A stretch of 23,924 nt of DNA from a virus (IMGVR_UViG_3300044823_000317:1-23924), one strand, 5' to 3'; numbered from the stretch's first letter, positions 5,093 through 11,290 are shown. Notes: generated by a model from the sequence alone, not told the origin. Program-made: numbers and translations.

Positions 5093-7727
5093 TTCCCTTG
5101 ATTTCGAAAAGCATCTAAACCAGAGGCTCGACCGGCTTCAGCGTGCCGAGGCGAATCCCGTCGACCGGATGAATGTCTTTGCCGAGTGCAGGGATGACGT
5201 TTTTGCTTTCATAGATATGTTCGGCGTTTGTTATGAGCCGAGATTGCAGGAGTCGCCGGACCTCCCATTGTTCTTATTTCCGCATCAGCGTGAAATAATT
5301 TATAAACTCATCGACGCCGAGGAGAATACTCACGACCTCTTGATTGAGAAGACCCGCGACATGATGGCCACGTGGACCGTCCTGTACTATATGTACTGGC
5401 GCTGGAGGTTCAAGGACCGGTGGTATGGCCTTATCGGTTCCCGGAAGGAAGCGGAGGTCGACAACGCTTGTTATTCTGATGATACTGAGGTCCTCACAAA
5501 AGAGGGGTGGAAGTATTTTCGTGACGTTGAGATTGGACGTGATGGAGATTTATTTGCCACTCGCAAGATGGGAACGAAGGAGTTTGAGTGGCAGCGAGCA
5601 ACCGCTAAAACGTACAAGGAGTACGATGGTGATTTTTACCATATAAAATCGAGGTCATTGGACTTAATGGTGAGCCCTGGCCATCGTGTTCTTTACCGGA
5701 ATAATCCTTGGGGAAAATCGCACGGCAGGTGGGATAGCCACGAAGACATAAAAACCGTAGACGAATTATTCAAGAGGTCTAAGAAATCGCTCAAGACGAT
5801 TCCCGCGACATCGGTATGGAAGGGGACGGAGCTCGCTGAGTTCATATTTCCGGTCACGGGAAAGCGAAGCATTCCTATCACTATGGACGGGGACGATTTT
5901 TGCGCTTTTATGGGAATGTGGCTTGCAGAAGGGTACAAGGTTAAGGATGGATTTGCCGTCACTCAGGCGAAGGAGAGTAAGGGATATAATGCTTTCAAGG
6001 TTCTTCTGATAAAGATTTTCGGCGTAGAGCCGTGCCGAACATCGAGCGATGACAGCTGGGTCAAGGGTAGCAAGCCGATTTTCGAATATCTCCAGCAGTT
6101 CGGCCATGCCGAAGACAAGTTTATCCCTGATGAGATAATGAACTCGACGCCGCGCCAGCTCGGTATCTTTTTGTATTACTACATGCTCGGTGATGGGAGT
6201 TGGAAGACTGCACAGCCGAGTATGAGTACAGTCAGCAAAAAGATGGCTGACCAGCTCCAGGAATTGATTCAGAAGCAAGGATTTTCTTCGTCGATAACTA
6301 CATCGACGGTAAAAAGGGATACTTGTATTCGGGGCAGGATTATTAAAAAAGAGAATTGCTTGCCGTTTTACATCCTTAGGATAAGGACATCCCGACATCA
6401 GACGTTTGATATTGAGAAAACTCATTATAAGGGTCATCTCTCGTGCGTTACGGTCCCGAATACCATTCTTTATGTGCGTCGAAACGGTAAACCGGCATGG
6501 TGTGGCAACACGCCACAAGCCCTGTTTGGCAAGCTTCGGTACATCCATTACGCTATGCCGAAGTGGATGACTCCCCAAGGGTTCCGGAAATCCGAGCACG
6601 ACATCCACATGAAGCTGATAAATCCGGACCAGCAGTCGTTCCTTATCGGTGAATCGGCGAACCCTAATTTCGCCCGAGGCAACCGCGCGGCAATGATATT
6701 TTTTGACGAGATGTTCTTCTGGCGGTTCGCCCGCGAATCATGGCGGTCGGCGTCCGACTCAACGCCCTGTCGCATTGCGGTCTCAACTCCGGCGCCCAGC
6801 TCCTTCGCGCGAGGTCTCCGTGAGAGCATGGAGGTCAACAAGACCCTTCTCACGCTCGACTGGAAGCAGCATCCCTTCAAGGATGAGGCATGGTACAAAG
6901 CAGAAGAGGCCCGGAGAGCCGCGGACCCCCTTGCCGTGGAAGGAGAGCTCAATATCAGCTACCAAGCGGACCCAACCGGGGCGTATTACCCATCTGTCGC
7001 CCTCTGTCCGGTTCGGGATTACGACTACAACCCCGACCTGCCCCTGTATGTCGGGCTCGACTTCGGGGCCGGCGACCACACTGCGCTCGTTTACTTCCAG
7101 CGCGATGCTAAGAACTTTTACATTCTCGATTGCATGGAGCAGGCCCAGCGCAACGTGCACTGGTTTCTGCCGTTCCTGCGGCACGGGTACACGTTCAAGG
7201 ACCAAGACACCTACGAGGTTAAGAACAAGTTCATGAACGATACCTATAAGCTCGAAAAGCGATTGTACAGCCGCCCGCAATACGAGCTCATCCAAAGGTT
7301 CAATACATGGAAACTGCCGGTGATGTACTGCGGCGAAATCGCCCACCGGAACCGGAGCCAGACCGGCAATAGCCAAGTGCCTATGTCGGTGTTCACGATG
7401 CTCTCCGGCTTTGGGATTTTCTTGCGTATCAACAATATGGGGAACGACTATCCCGTCCGGCGAACGGCCGTCATCCGGATGCTCGCCACTTCTGTCTTCT
7501 CGTCCAAGTACGGGGCGCTTGACGTATATGACGCCCTTATAAACTCTCGATTCGCTCAAGGACGCGAGAACTCGACTTCCGAGGAAGCAAAAAATAAACC
7601 CGTGCATGACGAGTTTGCTGATATCCGAGCGGCCTGTGAAAATTACGCCGTGAATATGGCGTTAGGGTCCGGAGGTTCCGGCGTTAAGAGTGCCCCGTAT
7701 GGCCATCACGCATGGCAGAGTCGTTAA
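5061..7727 (+). CDS. terL: Terminase large subunit with in-frame intein
   Basis: An 888-residue precursor; removal of residues 137-483 as an intein leaves a 541-residue TerL, a normal size. The N-terminal ATPase has a deviant Walker A around residues 96-105 (EKTRDMMATW, the usual Gly replaced by Met) and Walker B MIFFDE (Asp549-Glu550), followed by the coupling motif CRIAVSTP. The C-terminal RNase-H-like nuclease shows Asp667 in YVGLDFGAGDHTALVYF and acidic residues in HDEFADIRAA (Asp850, Asp854). The protein cuts concatemeric DNA and pumps it into the prohead through the portal. The portal (14124) lies 6.4 kb away, separated by an opposite-strand island. Its stop overlaps the 3' end of the minus-strand gene at 7724. 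Confidence 0.92.
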   Translation: MNVKLLRHYLNSLDFEKHLNQRLDRLQRAEANPVDRMNVFAECRDDVFAFIDMFGVCYEPRLQESPDLPLFLFPHQREIIYKLIDAEENTHDLLIEKTRDMMATWTVLYYMYWRWRFKDRWYGLIGSRKEAEVDNACYSDDTEVLTKEGWKYFRDVEIGRDGDLFATRKMGTKEFEWQRATAKTYKEYDGDFYHIKSRSLDLMVSPGHRVLYRNNPWGKSHGRWDSHEDIKTVDELFKRSKKSLKTIPATSVWKGTELAEFIFPVTGKRSIPITMDGDDFCAFMGMWLAEGYKVKDGFAVTQAKESKGYNAFKVLLIKIFGVEPCRTSSDDSWVKGSKPIFEYLQQFGHAEDKFIPDEIMNSTPRQLGIFLYYYMLGDGSWKTAQPSMSTVSKKMADQLQELIQKQGFSSSITTSTVKRDTCIRGRIIKKENCLPFYILRIRTSRHQTFDIEKTHYKGHLSCVTVPNTILYVRRNGKPAWCGNTPQALFGKLRYIHYAMPKWMTPQGFRKSEHDIHMKLINPDQQSFLIGESANPNFARGNRAAMIFFDEMFFWRFARESWRSASDSTPCRIAVSTPAPSSFARGLRESMEVNKTLLTLDWKQHPFKDEAWYKAEEARRAADPLAVEGELNISYQADPTGAYYPSVALCPVRDYDYNPDLPLYVGLDFGAGDHTALVYFQRDAKNFYILDCMEQAQRNVHWFLPFLRHGYTFKDQDTYEVKNKFMNDTYKLEKRLYSRPQYELIQRFNTWKLPVMYCGEIAHRNRSQTGNSQVPMSVFTMLSGFGIFLRINNMGNDYPVRRTAVIRMLATSVFSSKYGALDVYDALINSRFAQGRENSTSEEAKNKPVHDEFADIRAACENYAVNMALGSGGSGVKSAPYGHHAWQSR
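5469..6509 (+). mobile_element. Intein with LAGLIDADG homing endonuclease inside TerL
   Basis: A 347-residue intein (precursor residues 137-483). Block A begins at Cys137 (CYSDDTEVLTKEGW). Block B carries SPGH (residues 205-208). The homing endonuclease motifs are FMGMWLAEGY (283-292, catalytic Glu290) and YYMLGDGS (373-380, Asp378). Block F is VPNTILYVRRNGKPAW. It ends CGN, with Thr484 as first residue of the C-extein. The penultimate residue is Gly instead of the usual His, and the +1 nucleophile is Thr. It sits between Walker A and Walker B, in the SRKEAEVDN / LFGKLRY region of the ATPase. Removing it rejoins VDNA-TPQALFGK without a gap, which fixes both boundaries. It appears more A/T-rich than the flanking exteins. 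Confidence 0.9.
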
Positions 7728-7837
7728 ACTGGATGCCACCCGCTTAGGATTCCGTAGTAGAAGAATCCGAATAGCGCGGCAGCTATTGAGCCGATGGCGT
7801 ACACGTAGAACAGTATTTTATTCCAATCCCTTTTCAT
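7724..7837 (-). CDS. Single-pass small membrane protein
   Basis: A 37-residue frame: ATG at 7837, stop at 7724, last in the minus-strand operon beginning at 8597. After a short basic start (MKRDWNK) nearly the whole chain is hydrophobic (ILFYVYAIGSIAAALFGFFYY, then GILSG), giving one transmembrane helix and a short C-terminal tail ending WHPV. It overlaps the terminase stop on the other strand by 4 nt. Small membrane proteins like this occur among phage lysis, superinfection-exclusion and anti-defence genes; nothing in the sequence says which. Confidence 0.55.
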   Translation of the reverse strand: MKRDWNKILFYVYAIGSIAAALFGFFYYGILSGWHPV

Positions 7838-7853
7838 GTTTTTTATGGAGTCG

Positions 7854-8042
7854 TTAACGCAGGTCTTCGGCTTTCTCCCGTGCGCTGATGGCTTCTCTCT
7901 TTGTCCAGAAGCGGCCGATATTCTTCTGTTTTCCCTTTATCTGGATGGAGACGCCCCATTTTTTTGTCGCCGGCTCATAGTAGACACCATTGTAGCCGGA
8001 CTTATTCCTGCTATTTTTAATGTTAACCGGATATTTTCTCAT
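7854..8042 (-). CDS. Stand-alone AP2-domain DNA-binding protein
   Basis: A 62-residue protein almost entirely composed of an AP2/ERF-type domain: NKSGYNGVYYEPATKKWGVSI, then a basic strand, then IGRFWTKREAISAREKAE. It has the family signature SGYxGVxxxxxxxxW, IGRFxTxxEA and a C-terminal helix. In phages this domain usually sits next to an HNH nuclease; here it is alone, with no nuclease domain. It may act as a sequence-specific DNA binder, or be a remnant of an AP2-HNH homing endonuclease. It overlaps the upstream gene by 20 nt. Confidence 0.8.
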   Translation of the reverse strand: MRKYPVNIKNSRNKSGYNGVYYEPATKKWGVSIQIKGKQKNIGRFWTKREAISAREKAEDLR

Positions 8043-8223
8043 GTTTTTCCGTTACCTGTTCCTCAATCATCTTAAAGACCATCCGGTACAACGCTTTGAA
8101 CTCTTCCACTGTGAGGTCTAAGACCTTCGAATGGTCGTCGAGCGGGCCCTTAATCATAATCAAAACCTGATTGTCGCCCGCCTTTTCTGCCGTTGCTACG
8201 GCGTATTCTGTTTCTGTGCTCAT
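8023..8223 (-). CDS. Hypothetical protein
   Basis: A 66-residue acidic protein. The beta-like first half (YAVATAEKAGDNQVLIMIKGPLDD) precedes a helical half (VEEFKALYRMVFKMIEEQV). Its ATG overlaps the preceding stop as ATGA, and it overlaps the AP2 gene downstream. No family recognised. It contains one copy of the island octamer (TGTCGCCC at 8172-8179, in the Gly-Asp codons). Confidence 0.65.
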   Translation of the reverse strand: MSTETEYAVATAEKAGDNQVLIMIKGPLDDHSKVLDLTVEEFKALYRMVFKMIEEQVTEKHEKISG

Positions 8224-8393
8224 AACTGTATTACTTTGATGCTTAATTGTTTGACCCTCTGCCTTTTATTCTCCGCCCTGAACCGCCGCAACGCCCTCGC
8301 CACGGCGGTCCATATTTGTCCCCCGCCCTCCTGATACGTTGCCTCCCGTGGGTAGGGTGCGTACCATGTAATCGTAATCAGGAAATGTTTCAT
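8220..8393 (-). CDS. Small basic hypothetical protein
   Basis: A 57-residue frame from ATG 8393 to TGA 8220, linked by an ATGA overlap to the 8023 gene and starting 4 bases after the stop of the zinc-finger gene. The N-terminus is beta-like (KHFLITITWYAPYP), the C-terminal half a strongly basic helix (VARALRRFRAENKRQRVKQL), which suggests nucleic-acid binding. The other long frame over this stretch (8266-8478) breaks these junctions and is not chosen. Confidence 0.65.
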   Translation of the reverse strand: MKHFLITITWYAPYPREATYQEGGGQIWTAVARALRRFRAENKRQRVKQLSIKVIQL

Positions 8394-8396
8394 GGT

Positions 8397-8597
8397 TTAT
8401 TGTTTGTGCGCTCTCGCAACGTGGACGTTGATTGAGTGCGTCCCGTGCCCCTTGAACTGACATCCCTCGACCGGACATGTGCGAAGGTACTTGCTCTTCA
8501 CGTTCCGAACTTTGCCGCCCAGCTCTAACAGCGTCCGCATGTCGTCCGCCGTCTCGGCCTGCGCCGTGAGAACTCCCTTTTCGATTTTAAGCTTCAT
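8397..8597 (-). CDS. C2H2 zinc-finger protein
   Basis: A 66-residue protein. The first part is a short beta/helical domain (KLKIEKGVLTAQAETADDMRTLLELGG). The C-terminus is a C2H2 zinc finger, C-x4-C-x12-H-x4-H (CPVEGCQFKGHGTHSINVHVARAH), an arrangement close to eukaryote-type fingers and known in Ros/MucR and phage proteins. It is first in a five-gene minus-strand operon (8597 down to 7724) and is preceded by the island leader motif, so it could regulate that operon or the other leaders. No evidence of its target. Confidence 0.75.
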   Translation of the reverse strand: MKLKIEKGVLTAQAETADDMRTLLELGGKVRNVKSKYLRTCPVEGCQFKGHGTHSINVHVARAHKQ

Positions 8598-8624
8598 ATT
8601 TTATTGTGTGATTTACGACCTTTT
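8598..8624 (-). promoter_or_regulatory. Island leader, copy 1
   Basis: Minus strand reads AAAAGGTCG, 18 nt, then ATG 8597; CACAAT-like box 5 nt before ATG and no Shine-Dalgarno sequence. It serves the five-gene operon, which has only this one leader. Confidence 0.6.
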
Positions 8625-8634
8625 GAGCTTTACG

Positions 8635-8762
8635 GCTCAGTGATGGGAGGAAGAAAACAGGGAGGCGATTTAAGAGTACCCTGCCTTTTGAACTTCAGAC
8701 GCCCGTGTGCGACTGCTGGATGTCAATCTGGCTGTCGCCCAACCTTCCTCCCATCACTGAGC
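8635..8762 (-). repeat. 19-bp perfect inverted repeat with 90-nt loop
   Basis: GCTCAGTGATGGGAGGAAG at 8635-8653 is exactly complementary to 8744-8762. The loop carries one island octamer at 8733-8740. It sits in the transcript between the gene at 8813 and leader copy 1. I find no gene and no tRNA-like pattern inside the loop. Confidence 0.75.
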
Positions 8763-8766
8763 AGTC

Positions 8767-8814
8767 AAGCCGCTCATCAGGAAGTCCGTTGAACGGACAC
8801 CCTGTCAATGGCTT
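8767..8814 (-). repeat. Hairpin family A, copy 1
   Basis: On the minus strand: AAGCC-ATTGA, stem CAGG plus GTCCGTT/AACGGAC plus CCTG, then ATGAGC-GGCTT. The outer pairing (AAGCC/GGCTT) includes part of the stop codon of the 8813 gene. The flanks match the other A copies; the inner stem sequence does not. Confidence 0.65.
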
Positions 8815-9040
8815 ACTTCTTGAGCTTCTTCAGTTTCAGCTCTTTTGCCCAATACCTTATGGCTTCCCAGTAATCGCCGCCATCCATCATCCCGTCTCCA
8901 ATCTTGCGGGCGACCATATCCATATCGGCATCGCTTATTTTTCTCCATCCCTTGTAATCTTGAAAGTCCTCACGCATCAAGCTTATGACCGCCCAGCTAT
9001 CTTGCGGAAGGATATGCGCCTTCTTTGTTTTGCTTTTCAT
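8813..9040 (-). CDS. Hypothetical protein
   Basis: A 75-residue protein with a basic N-terminus (MKSKTKKAH) and a very basic C-terminus (AKELKLKKLKK) around a helical, acidic centre with three Trp (DSWAVISLMREDFQDYKGW, DYWEAIRYWAKEL). It is a single-gene unit between hairpins, with its own leader (copy 2). Family not recognised. Confidence 0.65.
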   Translation of the reverse strand: MKSKTKKAHILPQDSWAVISLMREDFQDYKGWRKISDADMDMVARKIGDGMMDGGDYWEAIRYWAKELKLKKLKK

Positions 9041-9067
9041 GTTTTTTTAATGAACTGCCGACCTTTT
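9041..9067 (-). promoter_or_regulatory. Island leader, copy 2
   Basis: Minus strand AAAAGGTCG, 18 nt, ATG 9040; TTCATT followed by an A tract directly before ATG. No Shine-Dalgarno sequence. Confidence 0.6.
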
Positions 9068-9080
9068 CGGAGCTTGCGCC

Positions 9081-9125
9081 CCGATAGCTGGCGGGAATGG
9101 AGCGACCATTGCCTCCAGCTATCGG
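9081..9125 (-). repeat. Long intergenic hairpin
   Basis: CCGATAGCTGG (9081-9091) pairs with 9115-9125 (11 bp). Inner GG/CC and AATGG/CCATT extend it across two mismatches to a 5-nt loop, AGCGA. It lies between the stop of the 9133 gene and leader copy 2. No U tract follows in either direction, so it is not a canonical terminator. Confidence 0.75.
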
Positions 9126-9132
9126 AAAACAA

Positions 9133-9309
9133 TCACGACCTCTCTACCTTCTGGACTTCGTAAACGCTGTCGCCCCATACTGCCCCGCCGTTCGCTATGG
9201 CGTCCTCGAACTTCTCTCTCGCTTCCTCTTCGCTTGCGGCTTCTACCTCAACGCTTCCCGTCTCGTGAGATATGAAATCAACAATGAAGGTATTGTTTTC
9301 GTCTGGCAT
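9133..9309 (-). CDS. Small acidic hypothetical protein
   Basis: A 58-residue frame, ATG 9309 to TGA 9133, preceded by leader copy 3 in the same position as the other island genes, which is the main support for it. The fold looks like a small beta-alpha unit: TFIVDFISHETGSVEVEAASEEEAREKFEDAI followed by GDSVYEVQKV. Many small plasmid and phage proteins share such a layout, but I do not recognise a named family. Confidence 0.65.
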   Translation of the reverse strand: MPDENNTFIVDFISHETGSVEVEAASEEEAREKFEDAIANGGAVWGDSVYEVQKVERS

Positions 9310-9337
9310 ATATTTTTAATGTACTTCCCGACCTTTC
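9310..9337 (-). promoter_or_regulatory. Island leader, copy 3
   Basis: Minus strand GAAAGGTCG, 19 nt, ATG 9309; TACATT box then AAAAATAT before ATG. Confidence 0.6.
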
Positions 9338-9344
9338 ATATAAG

Positions 9345-9377
9345 GCGGCACACGCTAAAACTGCTCATTTGCGCCGC
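9345..9377 (-). repeat. Hairpin family B, copy 1
   Basis: GCGGC and GCCGC ends enclose the constant loop (GAGCAGTTTT on the minus strand; complement at 9357-9366). The stem is imperfect. Its distal arm is shared with hairpin A copy 2, so the two structures are mutually exclusive. Confidence 0.5.
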
Positions 9378-9419
9378 TCGTGCGGGGACGGGTTTCTGCC
9401 CTGTCGCCCGCTCAACGGC
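9373..9419 (-). repeat. Hairpin family A, copy 2
   Basis: Minus strand GCC-GTTGA, stem GCGGG..GAC.GGG / CCC.GTC.CCCGC, then ACGAGC-GGC. It lies 4 nt after the stop of the 9424 gene. An octamer copy (9402-9409) is part of the stem. Confidence 0.65.
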
Positions 9420-9423
9420 TCAA

Positions 9424-9879
9424 TCAACCTTCAATCGCCATATACGCTCCCTCCGTTATCGGTCTTACCATGTGTATCTCGCCCATTGGCGCATCATGGT
9501 GTCCAATTCGTATCTTGAACCCGTTATAATGTTTCCATACTGTCAATGAAAACTCCTGCGTTTTGGGCGTAATAGCGTCAATCATTTTTTGTCCGTTTTC
9601 CGCTTTGAAAACTTTATAGCCCGTCCGTGATTGCCAGCCCATTCCTTTTGCATCATCACGGAAGAATTGCCGCCCCTTCATCTCTTCTGTTAAAAACTCA
9701 CAAAAGCTCTCCCATTGCATTGTCCAGTAATCACTGTCTTGGGCAATCATCTCGCTCGCTTGCTCCAGCGTTATCTTGTCGCCCTCTTCTGCGTTTTCGT
9801 TGTAGCAATCGAGATAATTTTGGACTTCTGCGTTATCAGCATAACCCGTCCATCCCATCAACGGCTTTTTTTCTTTCAT
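9424..9879 (-). CDS. Hypothetical protein
   Basis: A 151-residue acidic protein and one of the larger island genes. The N-terminal part is helical (NAEVQNYLDCYNENAEEGD, LEQASEMIAQDSDYWTMQW), followed by basic/aromatic patches (GMGWQSRTGYKVFKAENG) and a beta-rich C-terminus (FKIRIGHHDAPMGEIHMV). No catalytic motif, membrane segment or signal is visible. It has its own leader (copy 4) and is flanked by family A hairpins on both sides. Function unknown. Confidence 0.7.
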   Translation of the reverse strand: MKEKKPLMGWTGYADNAEVQNYLDCYNENAEEGDKITLEQASEMIAQDSDYWTMQWESFCEFLTEEMKGRQFFRDDAKGMGWQSRTGYKVFKAENGQKMIDAITPKTQEFSLTVWKHYNGFKIRIGHHDAPMGEIHMVRPITEGAYMAIEG

Positions 9880-9906
9880 TTTTTTATTGTAAATGTGCGA
9901 CCTTTC
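9880..9906 (-). promoter_or_regulatory. Island leader, copy 4
   Basis: Minus strand GAAAGGTCG, 18 nt, ATG 9879; TACAAT box (5 of 6 match to the -10 consensus) then six A residues and ATG. The last 24 nt before ATG are nearly identical to copy 6. Confidence 0.65.
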
Positions 9907-9914
9907 GAGCGTTT

Positions 9915-9962
9915 AGCCGCTCACCGATTGCCGCCCACTTGTTCGGCAATCCGTCAATGGCT
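9915..9962 (-). repeat. Hairpin family A, copy 3
   Basis: Minus strand AGCC-ATTGAC, 8-bp stem GATTGCCG/CGGCAATC, then GGTGAGC-GGCT. The first bases overlap the TAG stop of the 9961 gene. Confidence 0.7.
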
Positions 9963-10146
9963 AATCCCTAACGTCCAGCTCTGCGTCCTTCGTGATATCG
10001 CCGTCAATCCTTACGACATACTTCGTCTTATCGTTTATGACGCCCTCTCTCTGTTTTCCTCCCTTTTTCCACGTGTTTTCAAACTCAATGAACGTGTCGG
10101 TCAGGTATTCCGCACCGCCGTCCGTCTTGTGGTAGTAAAGTTTCAT
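9961..10146 (-). CDS. Small hypothetical protein
   Basis: A 61-residue protein, beta-rich and charged: MKLYYHKTDGGAEYLTD, then a central basic segment (WKKGGKQREG), then KYVVRIDGDITKDAEL. It looks like a compact beta domain. Single-gene unit with leader copy 5. Family unknown. Confidence 0.65.
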   Translation of the reverse strand: MKLYYHKTDGGAEYLTDTFIEFENTWKKGGKQREGVINDKTKYVVRIDGDITKDAELDVRD

Positions 10147-10175
10147 TTTTTTAATGAACTGTCGCCCGACCTTTC
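10147..10175 (-). promoter_or_regulatory. Island leader, copy 5
   Basis: Minus strand GAAAGGTCG, 20 nt, ATG 10146; TTCATT plus six A residues before ATG. The GGTCG runs into an octamer copy (10160-10167). Confidence 0.6.
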
Positions 10176-10183
10176 CTAGACAT

Positions 10184-10219
10184 AGCGGCAGGATTGAAAA
10201 CTGCTCAATTTGCGCCGCT
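10184..10219 (-). repeat. Hairpin family B, copy 2
   Basis: AGCGGC..ATTG / CAAT..GCCGCT stem with mismatches around the constant GAGCAGTTTT loop (complement at 10197-10206). It shares its distal arm with hairpin A copy 4. Confidence 0.55.
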
Positions 10220-10259
10220 CAGCATTGCGGGATGGGCTGTCGCCCGCAATATCAACGGC
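10214..10259 (-). repeat. Hairpin family A, copy 4
   Basis: Minus strand GCC-GTTGA, 8-bp stem ATTGCGGG/CCCGCAAT, then GCTGAGC-GGC. It begins at the base after the stop codon of the 10260 gene. An octamer copy (10238-10245) forms stem and loop. Confidence 0.7.
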
Positions 10260-10736
10260 TCAAATCCATCCGACCACCTTGTCCCTAAGCTCCACGTCCG
10301 TCTCTGCTCGCTTTACAATCTCCTTTATGAGATTGAACTTGTCTGCCGTCCTGTCCTCCGCGACGGGATATATTTTCGCCTCCATTCGCTTGTACTCTTC
10401 AAGCATTGCGTCCGTCAAATCCTTCGTGTCGCCCCAGCTCTCAATGTGAGAAAAGAAGCGGCGCAAATCCGCAATGTCGCCCGAAAAGTATGTGGAATAG
10501 AAGCCGTGAATGTTGTAATGCGCTATAAAGCCGCAATGCAAGCTCAAATGCTTGTATATCCTGTCCGTGAACGTTCTCGGAGCGACAAGCCCGTAATCGC
10601 TTCCCGTGTTCTTGTCGTTCGATGACGTCCACTCTGGACTGGCTAAGAACTTCAGAAAACTCTTCCATTGCTTGAACGTGAGCTCCTTGTCCTTTGCCGT
10701 CATAAACTCGGCATCCCTAAAGATGTAGTCAATCAT
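10260..10736 (-). CDS. Hypothetical protein
   Basis: A 158-residue protein. ATG 10736 is chosen because leader copy 6 sits directly before it; the longer open frame from 10826 would run through hairpin and leader sequence. It is helical and charged, with aromatic-rich segments (YIFRDAEFMTAKDKELTFKQ, then WKSFLKFLASPEW), a His/Tyr-rich centre (HLSLHCGFIAHYNIHGFYSTYF) and a helical C-terminus. It has no recognisable catalytic motif. It is the largest island protein, with layout similar to other uncharacterised plasmid and phage proteins. Confidence 0.7.
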   Translation of the reverse strand: MIDYIFRDAEFMTAKDKELTFKQWKSFLKFLASPEWTSSNDKNTGSDYGLVAPRTFTDRIYKHLSLHCGFIAHYNIHGFYSTYFSGDIADLRRFFSHIESWGDTKDLTDAMLEEYKRMEAKIYPVAEDRTADKFNLIKEIVKRAETDVELRDKVVGWI

Positions 10737-10764
10737 TTTTTTTATTGTAAATGTGCGACCTTTC
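10737..10764 (-). promoter_or_regulatory. Island leader, copy 6
   Basis: Minus strand GAAAGGTCG, 19 nt, ATG 10736; TACAAT then seven A residues. Best match to copy 4. Confidence 0.65.
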
Positions 10765-10771
10765 ATCCATA

Positions 10772-10804
10772 GCGGCAGGATGAAAAACTGCTCCATCCTG
10801 CCGC
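10772..10804 (-). repeat. Hairpin family B, copy 3 (perfect)
   Basis: An 11-bp perfect stem, GCGGCAGGATG (10772-10782) with 10794-10804, enclosing the 11-nt constant loop. It lies 8 nt after the stop of the 10813 gene and just before leader copy 6; no family A element is present here. Confidence 0.8.
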
Positions 10805-10812
10805 CCTGCCCC

Positions 10813-11262
10813 TTATTCATCCTCATCCTTCGTCAACTGTCTGGCGACCTCGTTAAAAATCTCGTCAATCGCCATATATTGCGCTTGGGCAATCATCCTG
10901 TCGCCCCCCTCCACCTCGCCGTATTCCTTGCGGGCGTCTTCGAGATAATTAACATTGCAAACGCTCCTATTCAGCCACGCCGTCAAATCGCTTGTGTAAA
11001 CATCTACCAGTCCGTCCACTATTTCAGGGCGATTGTTTTCCAGCTCGTCCTCGCTGTCTATCGTATATCCTGAAATGTCGCCCAATATCGCCCAATACGT
11101 GGAATAAATCCAATCATCGGGCAACCGGCCTTCGTGTGCCGCCATCACGCTATCTCTCAATGATTGCGGGGCGTTTTCTTTCAGAATAGTGATGTCCTCC
11201 TCGCCTCGCTTTTTTGTTTCAAAAAACTCGTAAAGCTCGGCGGCTTTTTCTGTTATGGTCAT
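10813..11262 (-). CDS. Hypothetical acidic protein
   Basis: A 149-residue, helical, strongly acidic protein. Recognisable phrases are SVMAAHEGRLPDDWIYSTYWAIL and LVDVYTSDLTAWLNRS with NYLEDA. These resemble a family of uncharacterised proteins seen on plasmids and phages that share a PDDW-Y motif and a T-x-x-L-x-x-WL segment; I recall this pattern but cannot verify a family name. The C-terminus is acidic (TKDEDE). It has its own leader (copy 7). Confidence 0.7.
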   Translation of the reverse strand: MTITEKAAELYEFFETKKRGEEDITILKENAPQSLRDSVMAAHEGRLPDDWIYSTYWAILGDISGYTIDSEDELENNRPEIVDGLVDVYTSDLTAWLNRSVCNVNYLEDARKEYGEVEGGDRMIAQAQYMAIDEIFNEVARQLTKDEDE

Positions 11263-11290
11263 AGTTTGTGGTAACTTTTTGCGACCTTTT
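11263..11290 (-). promoter_or_regulatory. Island leader, copy 7 (variant)
   Basis: Minus strand AAAAGGTCG, 19 nt, ATG 11262. Here the ATTAAAAAA tract lies upstream of the AAGGTCG box instead of next to the ATG, as if the two modules had been swapped. Confidence 0.5.

Noticed and set aside
5766-6608. 280-residue minus-strand frame inside the TerL intein
   Set aside because: Shadow of the intein coding sequence; plus-strand motifs are unambiguous.
8266-8478. 70-residue minus-strand frame overlapping 8220-8393
   Set aside because: It breaks the ATGA and near-abutting junctions that the 57-residue frame keeps.
8640-8760. tRNA or tRNA-like gene in the loop of the long inverted repeat
   Set aside because: No acceptor stem, no TTCGA-type T-loop and no consistent anticodon arm.
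8767-10804. Family A and B hairpins as intrinsic terminators
   Set aside because: No U tract follows the stems in the transcribed direction; the T run of family B is in the loop.
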